Assembly: GCA_959606705.1 (NCBI GenBank)
Contig: CAUHLX010000041.1
Span: 1 to 12,672, forward strand
Direction of reading: 5' to 3'
Source: an uncultured Bacillota bacterium
GTDB lineage: Bacteria; Bacillota; Clostridia; Peptostreptococcales; Anaerovoracaceae
DNA length: 12,672 nt
In this document: positions 7,409 to 12,672 of the stretch, in pieces
Layout: every line of letters starts with the position of its first letter
Position numbering within the stretch: the stretch's first letter is position 1
The notes under the pieces: generated by a model
Database searches by the model: none
Seen by the model: only the letters and a program-made list of their open reading frames with translations
What the model was told of the DNA's origin: nothing
Translations under genes and position numbers: made by a program

Positions 7409-9169
7409 ATGCTTACGAAAGGGTTATTTAAGAAACCGCCAAACGCGCTGGAAAGCTACGGGAAATACGAAATGCAGCCCCACCCCGAGATTCCCGATGA
7501 AATGTGCGTGACCTGTCCGTCCTGCAAAACGCTGGCTTTTACGGAGGAGCTGAACGGAAATTCCAATGTCTGCCCGAAATGCGGTTACCATTTTCGGATC
7601 AACCCTCGCCGGCGGATCGCGATGATCGCGGACTCGGGCAGCTTTACGGAGCTGTACGGTGAGCTGACCTCAATCAACCGGATCGGGTTTCCGGATTACG
7701 AGAAGAAATTGAAAAGCGCTATGCTGGACAGCGGTGAGAATGAGGCCGTGGTCTGCGGAACGGCGCGGATCGAAGGCTACGACTGCGCGATCTTCGTCAT
7801 GGACCCTTTCTTTATGATGGGAAGCATGGGAACGGTAGTGGGGGAAAAGATTACCCGCCTGTTCGAGTATGCCACCGAACGGAGTTTGCCGGTGATCGGC
7901 TACACCGTGTCCGGCGGCGCCAGAATGCAGGAAGGGACTCTCTCTCTGCTTCAGATGGCCAAGACCACCGGGGCGGTCAAACGGCACAGTGACGCCGGTA
8001 ATCTCTATATCACGGTACTGACGGATCCCACCACCGGGGGCGTTACCGCCAGCTTTGCCATGGAAGGGGATATCATCCTGGCGGAGCCCGGTGCGCTGAT
8101 TGGTTTCGCGGGTCCCAGGGTTATCGAGCAGACCATCCGTCAAAAGTTGCCGCAAGGGTTTCAGCGGGCGGAGTTTCTGGTGGAAAAAGGCTTTGTGGAC
8201 GCGGTGGTCAAGCGCAAGGATCAGAAGAACGTGCTGCGCCGGATTCTGGCGCTCCATCAAGACAGCGGCGTGAGAGCGCCGATCAAGCGGGCCGGGGAAA
8301 ACCGGGCGGAAGGAGCGGCGGAGGCCGCGGTGATCGCCTCGGAAGGAATCGGGCGGCGGCTGAGCAAGAGCAAGCAGAAGGAGAAGGCGGAAATTACGGC
8401 TTACGATCGGGTAATCACCGCTCGGGCCAAAAACCGGGCCACCGCCATTGATTACATCAATCAGATTTTCGAGGAGTTCATCGAGATGCACGGAGACCGG
8501 CGCTATGGCGACGATCCGGCGGTGATCGCGGGGATCGGAAGCTTGAGAGGAATGCCGGTCACCATCTGCGGGATTGAAAAAGGGCATGACACCAAGGATA
8601 AAATCGCCCATAACTTCGGCGGCGCCCATCCGGAGGGCTACCGGAAAACCCTGCGCCAGATGAAACTGGCGGAGAAATTCGGCCGTCCGGTGATCTGTTT
8701 CGTGGATACTTCGGGGGCCTACTGCGGACTTGGCGCCGAGGAACGGGGCCAGGGCCAGGCCATTGCGGAGAGCATGTCGGAAATGATGACGCTGTCAGTG
8801 CCCATCATCACGGTTTTGATCGGAGAAGGCGGAAGCGGCGGCGCTTTGGCGCTTTCCGTGGCGGATCAGGTTTGGATGCTGGAAAACTCCGTGTACTCCG
8901 TGATCTCACCCGAAGGCTGTGCCAGCATTCTCTGGAAGGACGCGGCCAAGGCGGCGGAAGCGGCGGAATGTCTGAAGCTTACCGCGGAGGATCTGCTGTC
9001 GCTGGGACTCATCGAGCGGATCGTCAAGGAGCCGACCGGAAGGTTTTCTAAAATATATGAGAACCTGCGTATGGAGCTGTACGCCGCGCTGGTAGGCCTG
9101 GAACAGCAGGAGAAGGAGCTCCTGCTGGAGAATCGATACGGCAGATACCGCAAGGTGGGAGCGCAGTAA
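7409..9169 (+). CDS. accDA: Fused acetyl-CoA carboxyltransferase, beta plus alpha (AccDA)
   Basis: The carboxyltransferase moves the carboxyl group from carboxybiotin to acetyl-CoA to give malonyl-CoA. In E. coli it is two proteins (AccD and AccA, about 304 and 319 residues); here both halves lie in one 586-residue frame. Residues 1 to about 285 are AccD: zinc-ribbon cysteines 36, 39, 55 and 58 (CPSC and CPKC), SGGARMQEG (168-176) and GGVTASFAMEGD (210-221). A basic, Ala-rich linker spans about 285-330. Residues 331-586 are AccA: AIDYINQIFEEF, HGDRRYGDD, GAEERGQGQAIAE (442-454), GEGGSGGALAL (472-482) and SVISPEGCASILWK. AccA's usual N-terminal helical extension is shortened. The usual DTPGAYPG reads DTSGAYCG (433-440). 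The ATG at 7409 follows a GGGAGGGAG site 3 bases after accC. Fused AccDA is known in other Clostridia. Confidence 0.94.
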   Translation: MLTKGLFKKPPNALESYGKYEMQPHPEIPDEMCVTCPSCKTLAFTEELNGNSNVCPKCGYHFRINPRRRIAMIADSGSFTELYGELTSINRIGFPDYEKKLKSAMLDSGENEAVVCGTARIEGYDCAIFVMDPFFMMGSMGTVVGEKITRLFEYATERSLPVIGYTVSGGARMQEGTLSLLQMAKTTGAVKRHSDAGNLYITVLTDPTTGGVTASFAMEGDIILAEPGALIGFAGPRVIEQTIRQKLPQGFQRAEFLVEKGFVDAVVKRKDQKNVLRRILALHQDSGVRAPIKRAGENRAEGAAEAAVIASEGIGRRLSKSKQKEKAEITAYDRVITARAKNRATAIDYINQIFEEFIEMHGDRRYGDDPAVIAGIGSLRGMPVTICGIEKGHDTKDKIAHNFGGAHPEGYRKTLRQMKLAEKFGRPVICFVDTSGAYCGLGAEERGQGQAIAESMSEMMTLSVPIITVLIGEGGSGGALALSVADQVWMLENSVYSVISPEGCASILWKDAAKAAEAAECLKLTAEDLLSLGLIERIVKEPTGRFSKIYENLRMELYAALVGLEQQEKELLLENRYGRYRKVGAQ

Positions 9170-9200
9170 AGATCCGGGGGCAGTAAAGGTCCGAGGGCAG
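9163..9200 (+). repeat. 17-bp tandem repeat spanning the accDA stop codon
   Basis: GCAGTAAAGATCCGGGG (9163-9179) is followed directly by GCAGTAAAGGTCCGAGG (9180-9196) and a third start, GCAG (9197-9200). The two full units differ at two positions. The first unit contains the accDA stop TAA (9167-9169). Being 17 bases long, the duplication shifts frame, so it lies after the stop and does not lengthen the protein. Confidence 0.85.
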
Positions 9201-9202
9201 GT

Positions 9203-9290
9203 CTCGATTCGGTGGATCGCGGATGGGCAGGAGAAGGCCCGGCTGAAGAAGGCCCGGCGGATCGCGCTTGGCTGGAGAAGGCTCGATTGG
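9203..9290 (+). repeat. Imperfect GC-rich repeats between accDA and the lipoprotein gene
   Basis: GAGAAGGCCCGGCTG (9231-9245) is followed by AAGAAGGCCCGGCGG (9246-9260), and a third copy, GAGAAGGCTCG, lies at 9275-9285. The words GGATCGCG and CTCGATT also each occur twice here. No terminator is visible in 9170-9311, so the lipoprotein gene may be read from the fab operon transcript. A 65-codon frame starting at 9212 runs through these repeats and into the lipoprotein gene in another frame; I do not regard it as a gene. Confidence 0.7.
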
Positions 9291-9311
9291 TCAAGAAAAG
9301 CGAGGAGAGCG

Positions 9312-9926
9312 ATGTTGAAAAGTTTCCTAATGACGTTCACGATATTGGGTATGCTGCTGTCAGGCTGCGCGGCGCCTCAGCCTGCGGAACAAAGTACGAT
9401 TCCCTTTGACACGTATTATTTGTCTTCGGAAGAGCCGGTTCACGTCTACTTGCAGAATCACAGCATCCAAAGATTCTTTAATATGTGGGTGAAGGAAGAT
9501 TTGGGCGAGGACGTCGAGGCGCACTGGGACTACGATACGCTGGCTCCGGTTCAGCTTTTGGATCATAATTTCCAATCGATCGCGCGTTCCGATGAACCAC
9601 TTTACACTTGTACGTTTTCCACGGACGACGGCAGGTATGGATACATCATTGTTTCATATGGGATCGCCGCGGATGGTCCATATATATCTAAGTGGAGTTT
9701 GCACGAAACCACACCGTATTCCATTGATCTTCGGGCAAACAGCAAGGAAATCGCCGCCGCGCTCAGCGAAACGGACATTGACCTGTCCACGGCATCCGCC
9801 GCGAGAGTCGAATGGATCGATACGGATCAAAATCGTGGAGACCGCATCATTCTATTTACGGACGGCAAGGGCGACAAATACGTCTGCTCCTTGGGCGGCG
9901 ATGATCTTACCATTGAAAAGCAGTAA
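9312..9926 (+). CDS. Small lipoprotein of unknown function
   Basis: The 204-residue product starts with a lipoprotein signal peptide: Lys3, a hydrophobic stretch (5-16) and the lipobox LSGC with Cys19 as the lipidation site. It is therefore expected to be anchored to the outer face of the membrane. The mature part is acidic and appears mostly beta-rich, with no membrane helix after Cys19 and no domain I recognise. The segments STDDGRYGYIIVSYG (about 103-117) and EWIDTDQNRGDRIILFTDGKGDKYVCSL (about 167-194) look like paired beta hairpins, possibly two related modules. Ribosome binding site AGGAG (9303-9307) is 4 bases before the ATG. Base and codon use is visibly more AT-rich than in the fab genes, which hints at separate ancestry. 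It may be cotranscribed with accDA, and a clear terminator follows. Real as a gene; function unknown. Confidence 0.8.
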   Translation: MLKSFLMTFTILGMLLSGCAAPQPAEQSTIPFDTYYLSSEEPVHVYLQNHSIQRFFNMWVKEDLGEDVEAHWDYDTLAPVQLLDHNFQSIARSDEPLYTCTFSTDDGRYGYIIVSYGIAADGPYISKWSLHETTPYSIDLRANSKEIAAALSETDIDLSTASAARVEWIDTDQNRGDRIILFTDGKGDKYVCSLGGDDLTIEKQ

Positions 9927-10007
9927 ATTTGAAACTTACTTTTTCGACTTTTATAAAGAAAAGCGTAATTCAGGTCGAATAAAATGTAAATTTAAGGGAA
10001 ATATGTT

Positions 10008-10041
10008 AACGAAATAGCCGAAATAGCGGCTATTTTTCGTT
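10008..10041 (+). terminator. Rho-independent terminator after the lipoprotein gene
   Basis: AAATAGCCG (10012-10020) pairs perfectly with CGGCTATTT (10027-10035) across a 6-base loop. A T-run (10033-10037) follows, and flanking AACG and CGTT can extend the stem past a small bulge. It is about 80 bases after the lipoprotein stop and probably also ends the fab operon transcript. Confidence 0.82.
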
Positions 10042-10070
10042 TGGTTCGACTTCTTAAGATGAATTTTAAT

Positions 10071-10106
10071 AATCGGTCGAAATTAGCCCCTTCTTTTCGA
10101 CCGATT
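10071..10106. repeat. 12-bp perfect inverted repeat
   Basis: AATCGGTCGAAA (10071-10082) and TTTCGACCGATT (10095-10106) are exact reverse complements around a 12-base centre. On the - strand the stem is followed by ATTAAAATTC, which is AU-rich but has no true U-run, so it could be a weak terminator for the ABC-F transcript. On the + strand it follows the lipoprotein terminator. A protein-binding site is the other possibility. Confidence 0.75.
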
Positions 10107-10122
10107 TAAGTCATAATCCCAG

Positions 10123-10158
10123 AAAAGCCGAAATGCAGCCAAAAGCCGAAATGCAGCC
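10123..10158 (+). repeat. Perfect 18-bp tandem duplication
   Basis: AAAAGCCGAAATGCAGCC occurs twice with no mismatch and no gap (10123-10140 and 10141-10158). Two identical copies side by side suggest a recent slippage or duplication event. No gene or obvious hairpin uses the unit. Confidence 0.95.
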
Positions 10159-10165
10159 TCTGGTC

Positions 10166-10290
10166 CTCCGAGTTACCGGAATTCGGAGCGCCTCAGACCT
10201 TTCACGGTCCCGGAAGGAGGCGCAAATCACCATTCTATCGCTATCTCGCGGTGGTTCAAAGCTCCTGCGAGACAGAAAGGAGCGCGAAAC
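10166..10290. other. GC-rich cluster of short inverted repeats
   Basis: CTCCGA (10166-10171) pairs with TCGGAG (10183-10188). GCGCCTC (10188-10194) pairs with GAGGCGC (10217-10223) around an inner GACC/GGTC (10196-10199 with 10206-10209). TCTCGC and GCGAGA, and GCTCCT and AGGAGC, follow between about 10240 and 10290. On the - strand this would be the 3' untranslated part of the ABC-F mRNA. No T-run marks a terminator, and no known RNA motif is recognised. Confidence 0.5.
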
Positions 10291-10304
10291 GTGATCCTGC
10301 AAGC

Positions 10305-12038
10305 TTAACGCCGCCGCACCGTCTGATACTCCTCGTTCAGGAGCTCCCATTCCCGTTGGAGCTCCTGAGGCTGATCGCCTTTCCGAGGAGAGGACAGCCG
10401 CGCGGCAAGTTCGGCCATTCGCATGGTCAGAAGAGTCTCCTTCAGCGCCCGCTCTTCCTCCGACATTCGGTGGGGCTGGGTGGAGGAGCTCTTTTTTTCC
10501 TTTCGTTCCCTGCTGCGCAGACTTTCTTGATATTCTCCATAGGTCCCTTCAAAAGCGGTGACGGTTTGATCCTTGCAGATCAACAATCGTTCCGCGGCGG
10601 CTTCCGCCAGGCGCCGGTCGTGGGTCACCACCAGCAGGGTGCCTTGCCATTGCTTTAATAGCCCCTCCAACGCTTCGGTGGTGTAGAGGCCGATGTGATT
10701 GGTGGGTTCGTCCAGGATCAGGAGGTTCGCCTCGGAAGCCAGCAGCTGAGCCAGCATGGTTTTGGCCCGCTCGCCGCCGGACAGCACCCCGGCTTTTTTA
10801 AAGACGTCGTCTCCCCGGAGATATAGGTTTGCTAAAATGGTGCGGACTTCATGCTCCGGTTTATCGGAATGGGAACGGACATTTTCCAGCACCGTTTTTT
10901 CCGGATCGAGGGTTTCGTGCTCCTGTGAAAAGTAGCCGATGCGCAGCTCCGACGGAAAGCGTAGCCGGGGTTCCTTCACGAAGCCGGAGGGCTCCGTGGG
11001 CAGTAGGGCGGGGTCCCAGGCGTGCAGGAGTGCTTTCAGCAGAGTGGTTTTCCCGGAGCCGTTGGGGCCCAGCATCACGGTTCGTTTTCCAGTGGGCAGC
11101 AGGAAGCCGGCGTCGTTCAGGACGGTACGGGAACCGAAGCGGACGGTGAGACCTTCCAGGCGAACCGCGAGCTTGGCCCGCAGAGGATGAGCGGCGCCCA
11201 AGGCCATGGTGATCTGAGGAAGCGGCTGAGGCCGTTCCTTGACCTCCAGATGTTCCAGACGTTTTTCAAGGCCCTTGGCTCGATTTTGAACATGTCCCTG
11301 CTGTGTGGCGGCCACGTTTTTATAAAGCATCCATTCGCTGGAGCTCATGCGGCGGGGGGGATTTCTCATGGTCCGGGCTTCTTCCCGCACTTGATACATG
11401 GCCTGTTCCAGCCGCCGTTTTTCTTTCTTGTACTGAGAATATTCGAATTGGGCAAAATCCCGTTCCCGCCGTTTCTGTTCCAGCCAGTCGGAATAATTGC
11501 CCGGGAAGCTGCGCAGCTCGCCGTTTTCCAGTTCCCAGATCACCGTGCAAAGTTCGTCCAAAAGAGCGCGGTCGTGGGAGACCAGGACCAGCGCGCCGGG
11601 AAAGGCCGTCAGCTCCTTTTTCAGCGTCTCGACTCCGTCCAGATCCAGGTTGGTGGTAGGCTCGTCGGCAAAGAGGAGCGGGGTGCGCCGGGAAAGCGCC
11701 GAAGCGATGGAGAGCCTGGTTTTTTCGCCGCCGCTTTTGCAGGCGGAATCGGAAAGCCCCAGCGTGCGCCGGTTTTTTCCGTCCGCCAGGTCTTCCGGCT
11801 CTCCGTCCTGGCGGATCAGGGCGGGAGTACAGTGACGCCGTATTTGACCGGCATCCGGGGTGATTTCTCCTGCCAGAATCGCAAGAAGCGTGCTTTTGCC
11901 AGCGCCGTTGGCCCCTACGAGACCGATGCGGTCCTGTGGAAAGATTTCCAGCTTTTCAATGGAAAAGACGGTGCGGATTCCGTATGTTTTCTCCAGCCCC
12001 AGCCCTAGGAGCAATCGGCTGTTATTGTTTTGTGTCAT
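10305..12038 (-). CDS. ABC-F ATPase, antibiotic-resistance (ribosomal protection) type
   Basis: The 577-residue protein has two ABC domains and no membrane segments. ABC-F proteins of this kind bind the ribosomal E site and, in the resistance subgroup, displace drugs such as lincosamides, pleuromutilins and streptogramin A. ABC1 has Walker A GANGAGKST (42-50), signature SGGE (102-105), Walker B LLFADE with Glu126, and His155. The linker (about 187-270) is long and basic with coiled-coil character, and includes RNPPRRMSSSEWMLYK (225-240), which resembles Vga/Lsa/CplR linkers. ABC2 has Walker A GPNGSGKTT (324-332), LSGGE (419-423), Walker B LLILDE with Glu444, and His473. The D-loop, usually NHLD or NHID, reads NHIG (447-450). 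A charged C-terminal extension (about 505-577) is present. The ATG at 12038 has AAAGGAGG (12046-12053) at 7 bases; a GTG at 12065 lies ahead of that site and is rejected. Drug range is inferred. Confidence 0.9.
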   Translation of the reverse strand: MTQNNNSRLLLGLGLEKTYGIRTVFSIEKLEIFPQDRIGLVGANGAGKSTLLAILAGEITPDAGQIRRHCTPALIRQDGEPEDLADGKNRRTLGLSDSACKSGGEKTRLSIASALSRRTPLLFADEPTTNLDLDGVETLKKELTAFPGALVLVSHDRALLDELCTVIWELENGELRSFPGNYSDWLEQKRRERDFAQFEYSQYKKEKRRLEQAMYQVREEARTMRNPPRRMSSSEWMLYKNVAATQQGHVQNRAKGLEKRLEHLEVKERPQPLPQITMALGAAHPLRAKLAVRLEGLTVRFGSRTVLNDAGFLLPTGKRTVMLGPNGSGKTTLLKALLHAWDPALLPTEPSGFVKEPRLRFPSELRIGYFSQEHETLDPEKTVLENVRSHSDKPEHEVRTILANLYLRGDDVFKKAGVLSGGERAKTMLAQLLASEANLLILDEPTNHIGLYTTEALEGLLKQWQGTLLVVTHDRRLAEAAAERLLICKDQTVTAFEGTYGEYQESLRSRERKEKKSSSTQPHRMSEEERALKETLLTMRMAELAARLSSPRKGDQPQELQREWELLNEEYQTVRRR

Positions 12039-12278
12039 AAAAAAACCTCCTTTCGCGTTTTCCACTGTGGGACCGGAAAAGGAAGGCGTTCAAAGGCGCG
12101 GAGAAAGAGTCTCTCCGAGACAAAAAAATAAAAAACCGCCTCGAACAAAATCCGAAACCAGCCAAGGAAAACGCGCAAAAATGACCCATCTCAGGTCGGA
12201 ACTCATCTGCTTGTTTGCTGTTTGGCTCTTAGTTTCTGATTTTCATGATTCGAACGGTTACCTCTCAATTCATAAGAT
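12039..12278 (-). promoter_or_regulatory. Long leader of the ABC-F gene, likely attenuator
   Basis: About 240 nt lie between the expected transcription start and the ABC-F ATG. A strong U-tract on the - strand (A-run 12122-12136) sits well before the gene. Just ahead of it TTCGAGGCGGTT (12145-12134) can pair with AACCGTTCGAA (12259-12249) apart from a small internal loop, which would make a terminator with a large loop. A different perfect 10-bp pairing joins CGCGTTTTCC (12175-12166) to GGAAAACGCG (12063-12054), directly beside the ribosome binding site. The two pairings cross, so they are probable alternatives. A hairpin CGGAGA/TCTCCG (12117-12099) lies between. Possible small ORFs are a 5-codon MKIRN (12246-12229) and a 38-codon frame (12206-12090), both with weak ribosome binding sites. 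Several ABC-F resistance genes are controlled by ribosome-mediated attenuation; this case is inferred. Confidence 0.6.
12122..12145 (-). terminator. U-tract and 3' stem arm of the proposed leader terminator
   Basis: Read on the - strand, CGAGGCGG is followed by six T, an A and seven T, a typical intrinsic termination signal 84 bases before the ABC-F start. The only good upstream partner I find is AACCGTTCGAA near 12254, plus a weak local CCTTGG/TCGAGG stem. The U-tract is therefore clear but the exact hairpin is uncertain. Confidence 0.5.
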
Positions 12279-12284
12279 GAGAGT

Positions 12285-12314
12285 ATCATAGCACGGAGTA
12301 AAAGAGTGTGTCAA
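12285..12314 (-). promoter_or_regulatory. Promoter of the ABC-F gene
   Basis: On the - strand TTGACA (12314-12309) is a perfect -35, and TATGAT (12290-12285) is a good -10, preceded by TGC, which makes an extended -10. The spacer is 18 bases. Transcription should start near 12278. Confidence 0.85.
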
Positions 12315-12315
12315 G

Positions 12316-12359
12316 AAAGAAAAACAAGGGAGGGGGTCAGGGGGTCCCGGTCTCCCTTG
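12316..12359 (-). terminator. Rho-independent terminator of the right-edge gene
   Basis: On the - strand CAAGGGAG (12359-12352 region) pairs perfectly over 8 bp with CTCCCTTG (12332-12325) and is followed by TTTTTC. The 19-base loop is C-rich and can form extra GGG/CCC pairs. It ends the gene at 12408 about 50 bases after its stop and just before the ABC-F promoter, so it separates the two units. Confidence 0.85.
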
Positions 12360-12407
12360 CGGGATTTTTCTCATTCTCTTTCCGCGGACGGCGGTCTCCT
12401 GCCGTGA

Positions 12408-12671
12408 TTAACGGGAGGCCTCCTGAATGCCGTTCATCGTGATGCGGTAGAACTTGAAGAGGTTGTTGATCCCAAAGATCAGAGTGTCCTTGGTGAACCG
12501 CACCTGATCGGAGATGTAGACCGTAATGCCGTACTCCGTAGGATAGGCCTTGCACGGTCCCATTTTTTCCGTCGGGGGGCCAAAGGTGGGATTGACCAGA
12601 TCGTATACGCTGCAGCAGCTTTTGGACCTCTTTACGCTGAGCGTGAAACAGTCAAAATTGTTTTTTTCCAG
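12408..12671 (-). CDS. C-terminal 87 residues of an unrecognised protein (5' partial)
   Basis: Read leftward from the window edge, one frame stays open from 12671 to the TAA at 12410-12408. It encodes 87 residues beginning LEKNNFDCFTLSVKRSK and ending YRITMNGIQEASR. The first third is cysteine-rich (four cysteines within 33 residues, including the pair CC at 19-20). Later segments such as YGITVYISDQVRFTKDTLIFGIN look like alternating beta strands. No membrane segment is present. I do not recognise a family. A good terminator 50 bases past the stop supports a real gene end. A 72-codon frame in another register (12555-12337) runs past this stop and through the terminator, so I reject it. Confidence 0.65.
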   Translation of the reverse strand: MEKNNFDCFTLSVKRSKSCCSVYDLVNPTFGPPTEKMGPCKAYPTEYGITVYISDQVRFTKDTLIFGINNLFKFYRITMNGIQEASR

Positions 12672-12672
12672 G

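Larger units (their letters stand above)
9927..10304. other. Non-coding stretch rich in repeats and inverted repeats
   Basis: This region lies between the convergent lipoprotein and ABC-F genes and holds no credible gene. From left to right it contains an AT-rich part with five TTCGAC/GTCGAA words, the lipoprotein terminator (10008-10041), a 12-bp inverted repeat (10071-10106), an 18-bp tandem repeat (10123-10158), and a GC-rich part with several overlapping short hairpins (10166-10290). I recognise no known RNA family or riboswitch on either strand. Confidence 0.7.

Noticed and set aside
9212..9409. 65-codon + strand frame across the accDA-lipoprotein gap
   Set aside because: It runs through low-complexity repeats, has no ribosome binding site, and overlaps the lipoprotein gene, which has a clear signal peptide and ribosome binding site.
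10188..10260. Possible T-box or other riboswitch in the GC-rich hairpin block
   Set aside because: I looked for T-box (GGTGGNACCGCG), SAM, FMN, glycine and c-di-GMP core motifs on both strands and found no convincing match.
11022..12008. Long + strand frame (328 codons) opposite the ABC-F gene, and similar long antisense frames opposite accC, fabD and accDA
   Set aside because: They are antisense shadows of well-recognised genes in GC-rich DNA. Their products are rich in Arg, His and Gly and show no domain.
12262..12283. CTCTCA/TGAGAG inverted repeat at the start of the ABC-F leader
   Set aside because: Its first arm lies at or before the expected transcription start, so it would not form in the RNA. 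It could be an operator, but 6 bp is too little to claim one.
11860..12291. 143-codon + strand frame across the ABC-F start and leader
   Set aside because: It is antisense to the ABC-F N-terminus and its leader. No promoter or ribosome binding site is visible on that strand, and the - strand promoter and start are strong.
12337..12555. 72-codon - strand frame at the right edge
   Set aside because: It reads through the terminator hairpin, and another frame there is open to the window edge and gives a more protein-like product.
1..12672. CRISPR array, tRNA or rRNA genes, insertion sequences, phage genes
   Set aside because: No regularly spaced repeats, no tRNA cloverleaf or rRNA sequence, and no transposase, integrase or phage protein is present on either strand.

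Overview
The window looks like a chromosomal segment of a fairly GC-rich anaerobic member of the Bacillota, most likely class Clostridia. The evidence is the FabK-type enoyl reductase, a single-chain acetyl-CoA carboxyltransferase (beta and alpha halves in one ORF), strong AGGAGG-type ribosome binding sites, a YfcC-family carrier and a Vga/Lsa/CplR-like ABC-F protein. I cannot name the genus from this sequence alone.

Layout. (1) Positions 2-592 hold the 3' part of a gene for a two-OB-fold single-stranded DNA-binding protein that starts outside the window. (2) Positions 692-2179 hold a YfcC/DcuC-family membrane carrier, closed by a hairpin at 2218-2245. (3) Positions 2275-9169 hold a type II fatty acid synthesis operon on the + strand. 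It has a consensus promoter (TTGACA, 17 bases, TATAAT) and a near-palindromic candidate operator over the expected start of transcription. The gene order is fabK-fabD-fabG-accB-fabZ-accC-accDA, with 3 to 40 base gaps. (4) After a repeat-rich 142-base gap comes a small lipoprotein gene (9312-9926) of unknown function, followed by a good terminator. (5) Positions 9927-10304 are non-coding and unusually rich in short repeats and inverted repeats. (6) On the - strand, 12038-10305 encodes an ABC-F ATPase of the antibiotic-resistance type. It has its own promoter (12285-12314) and a leader of about 240 nt that looks like an attenuator. (7) At the right edge, on the - strand, is the 3' end of an unrecognised gene (stop at 12408), followed by a clear terminator at 12316-12359.

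How the genes work together. AccB (biotin carrier), AccC (biotin carboxylase) and AccDA (carboxyltransferase) make malonyl-CoA, and FabD moves the malonyl group to acyl carrier protein. FabG, FabZ and FabK then carry out the three reductive and dehydrating steps of each elongation cycle. The condensing enzymes (FabH, FabF) and acyl carrier protein are absent from this operon and must be encoded elsewhere. The carrier, the SSB-like protein, the lipoprotein and the ABC-F gene have no visible functional tie to fatty acid synthesis.

Most of the window is ordinary housekeeping sequence. I see no convincing new multi-gene system. The parts most worth a second look are the ABC-F leader, the fab operator, the missing fabF/acpP, and the repeat-dense non-coding stretches on both sides of the lipoprotein gene.
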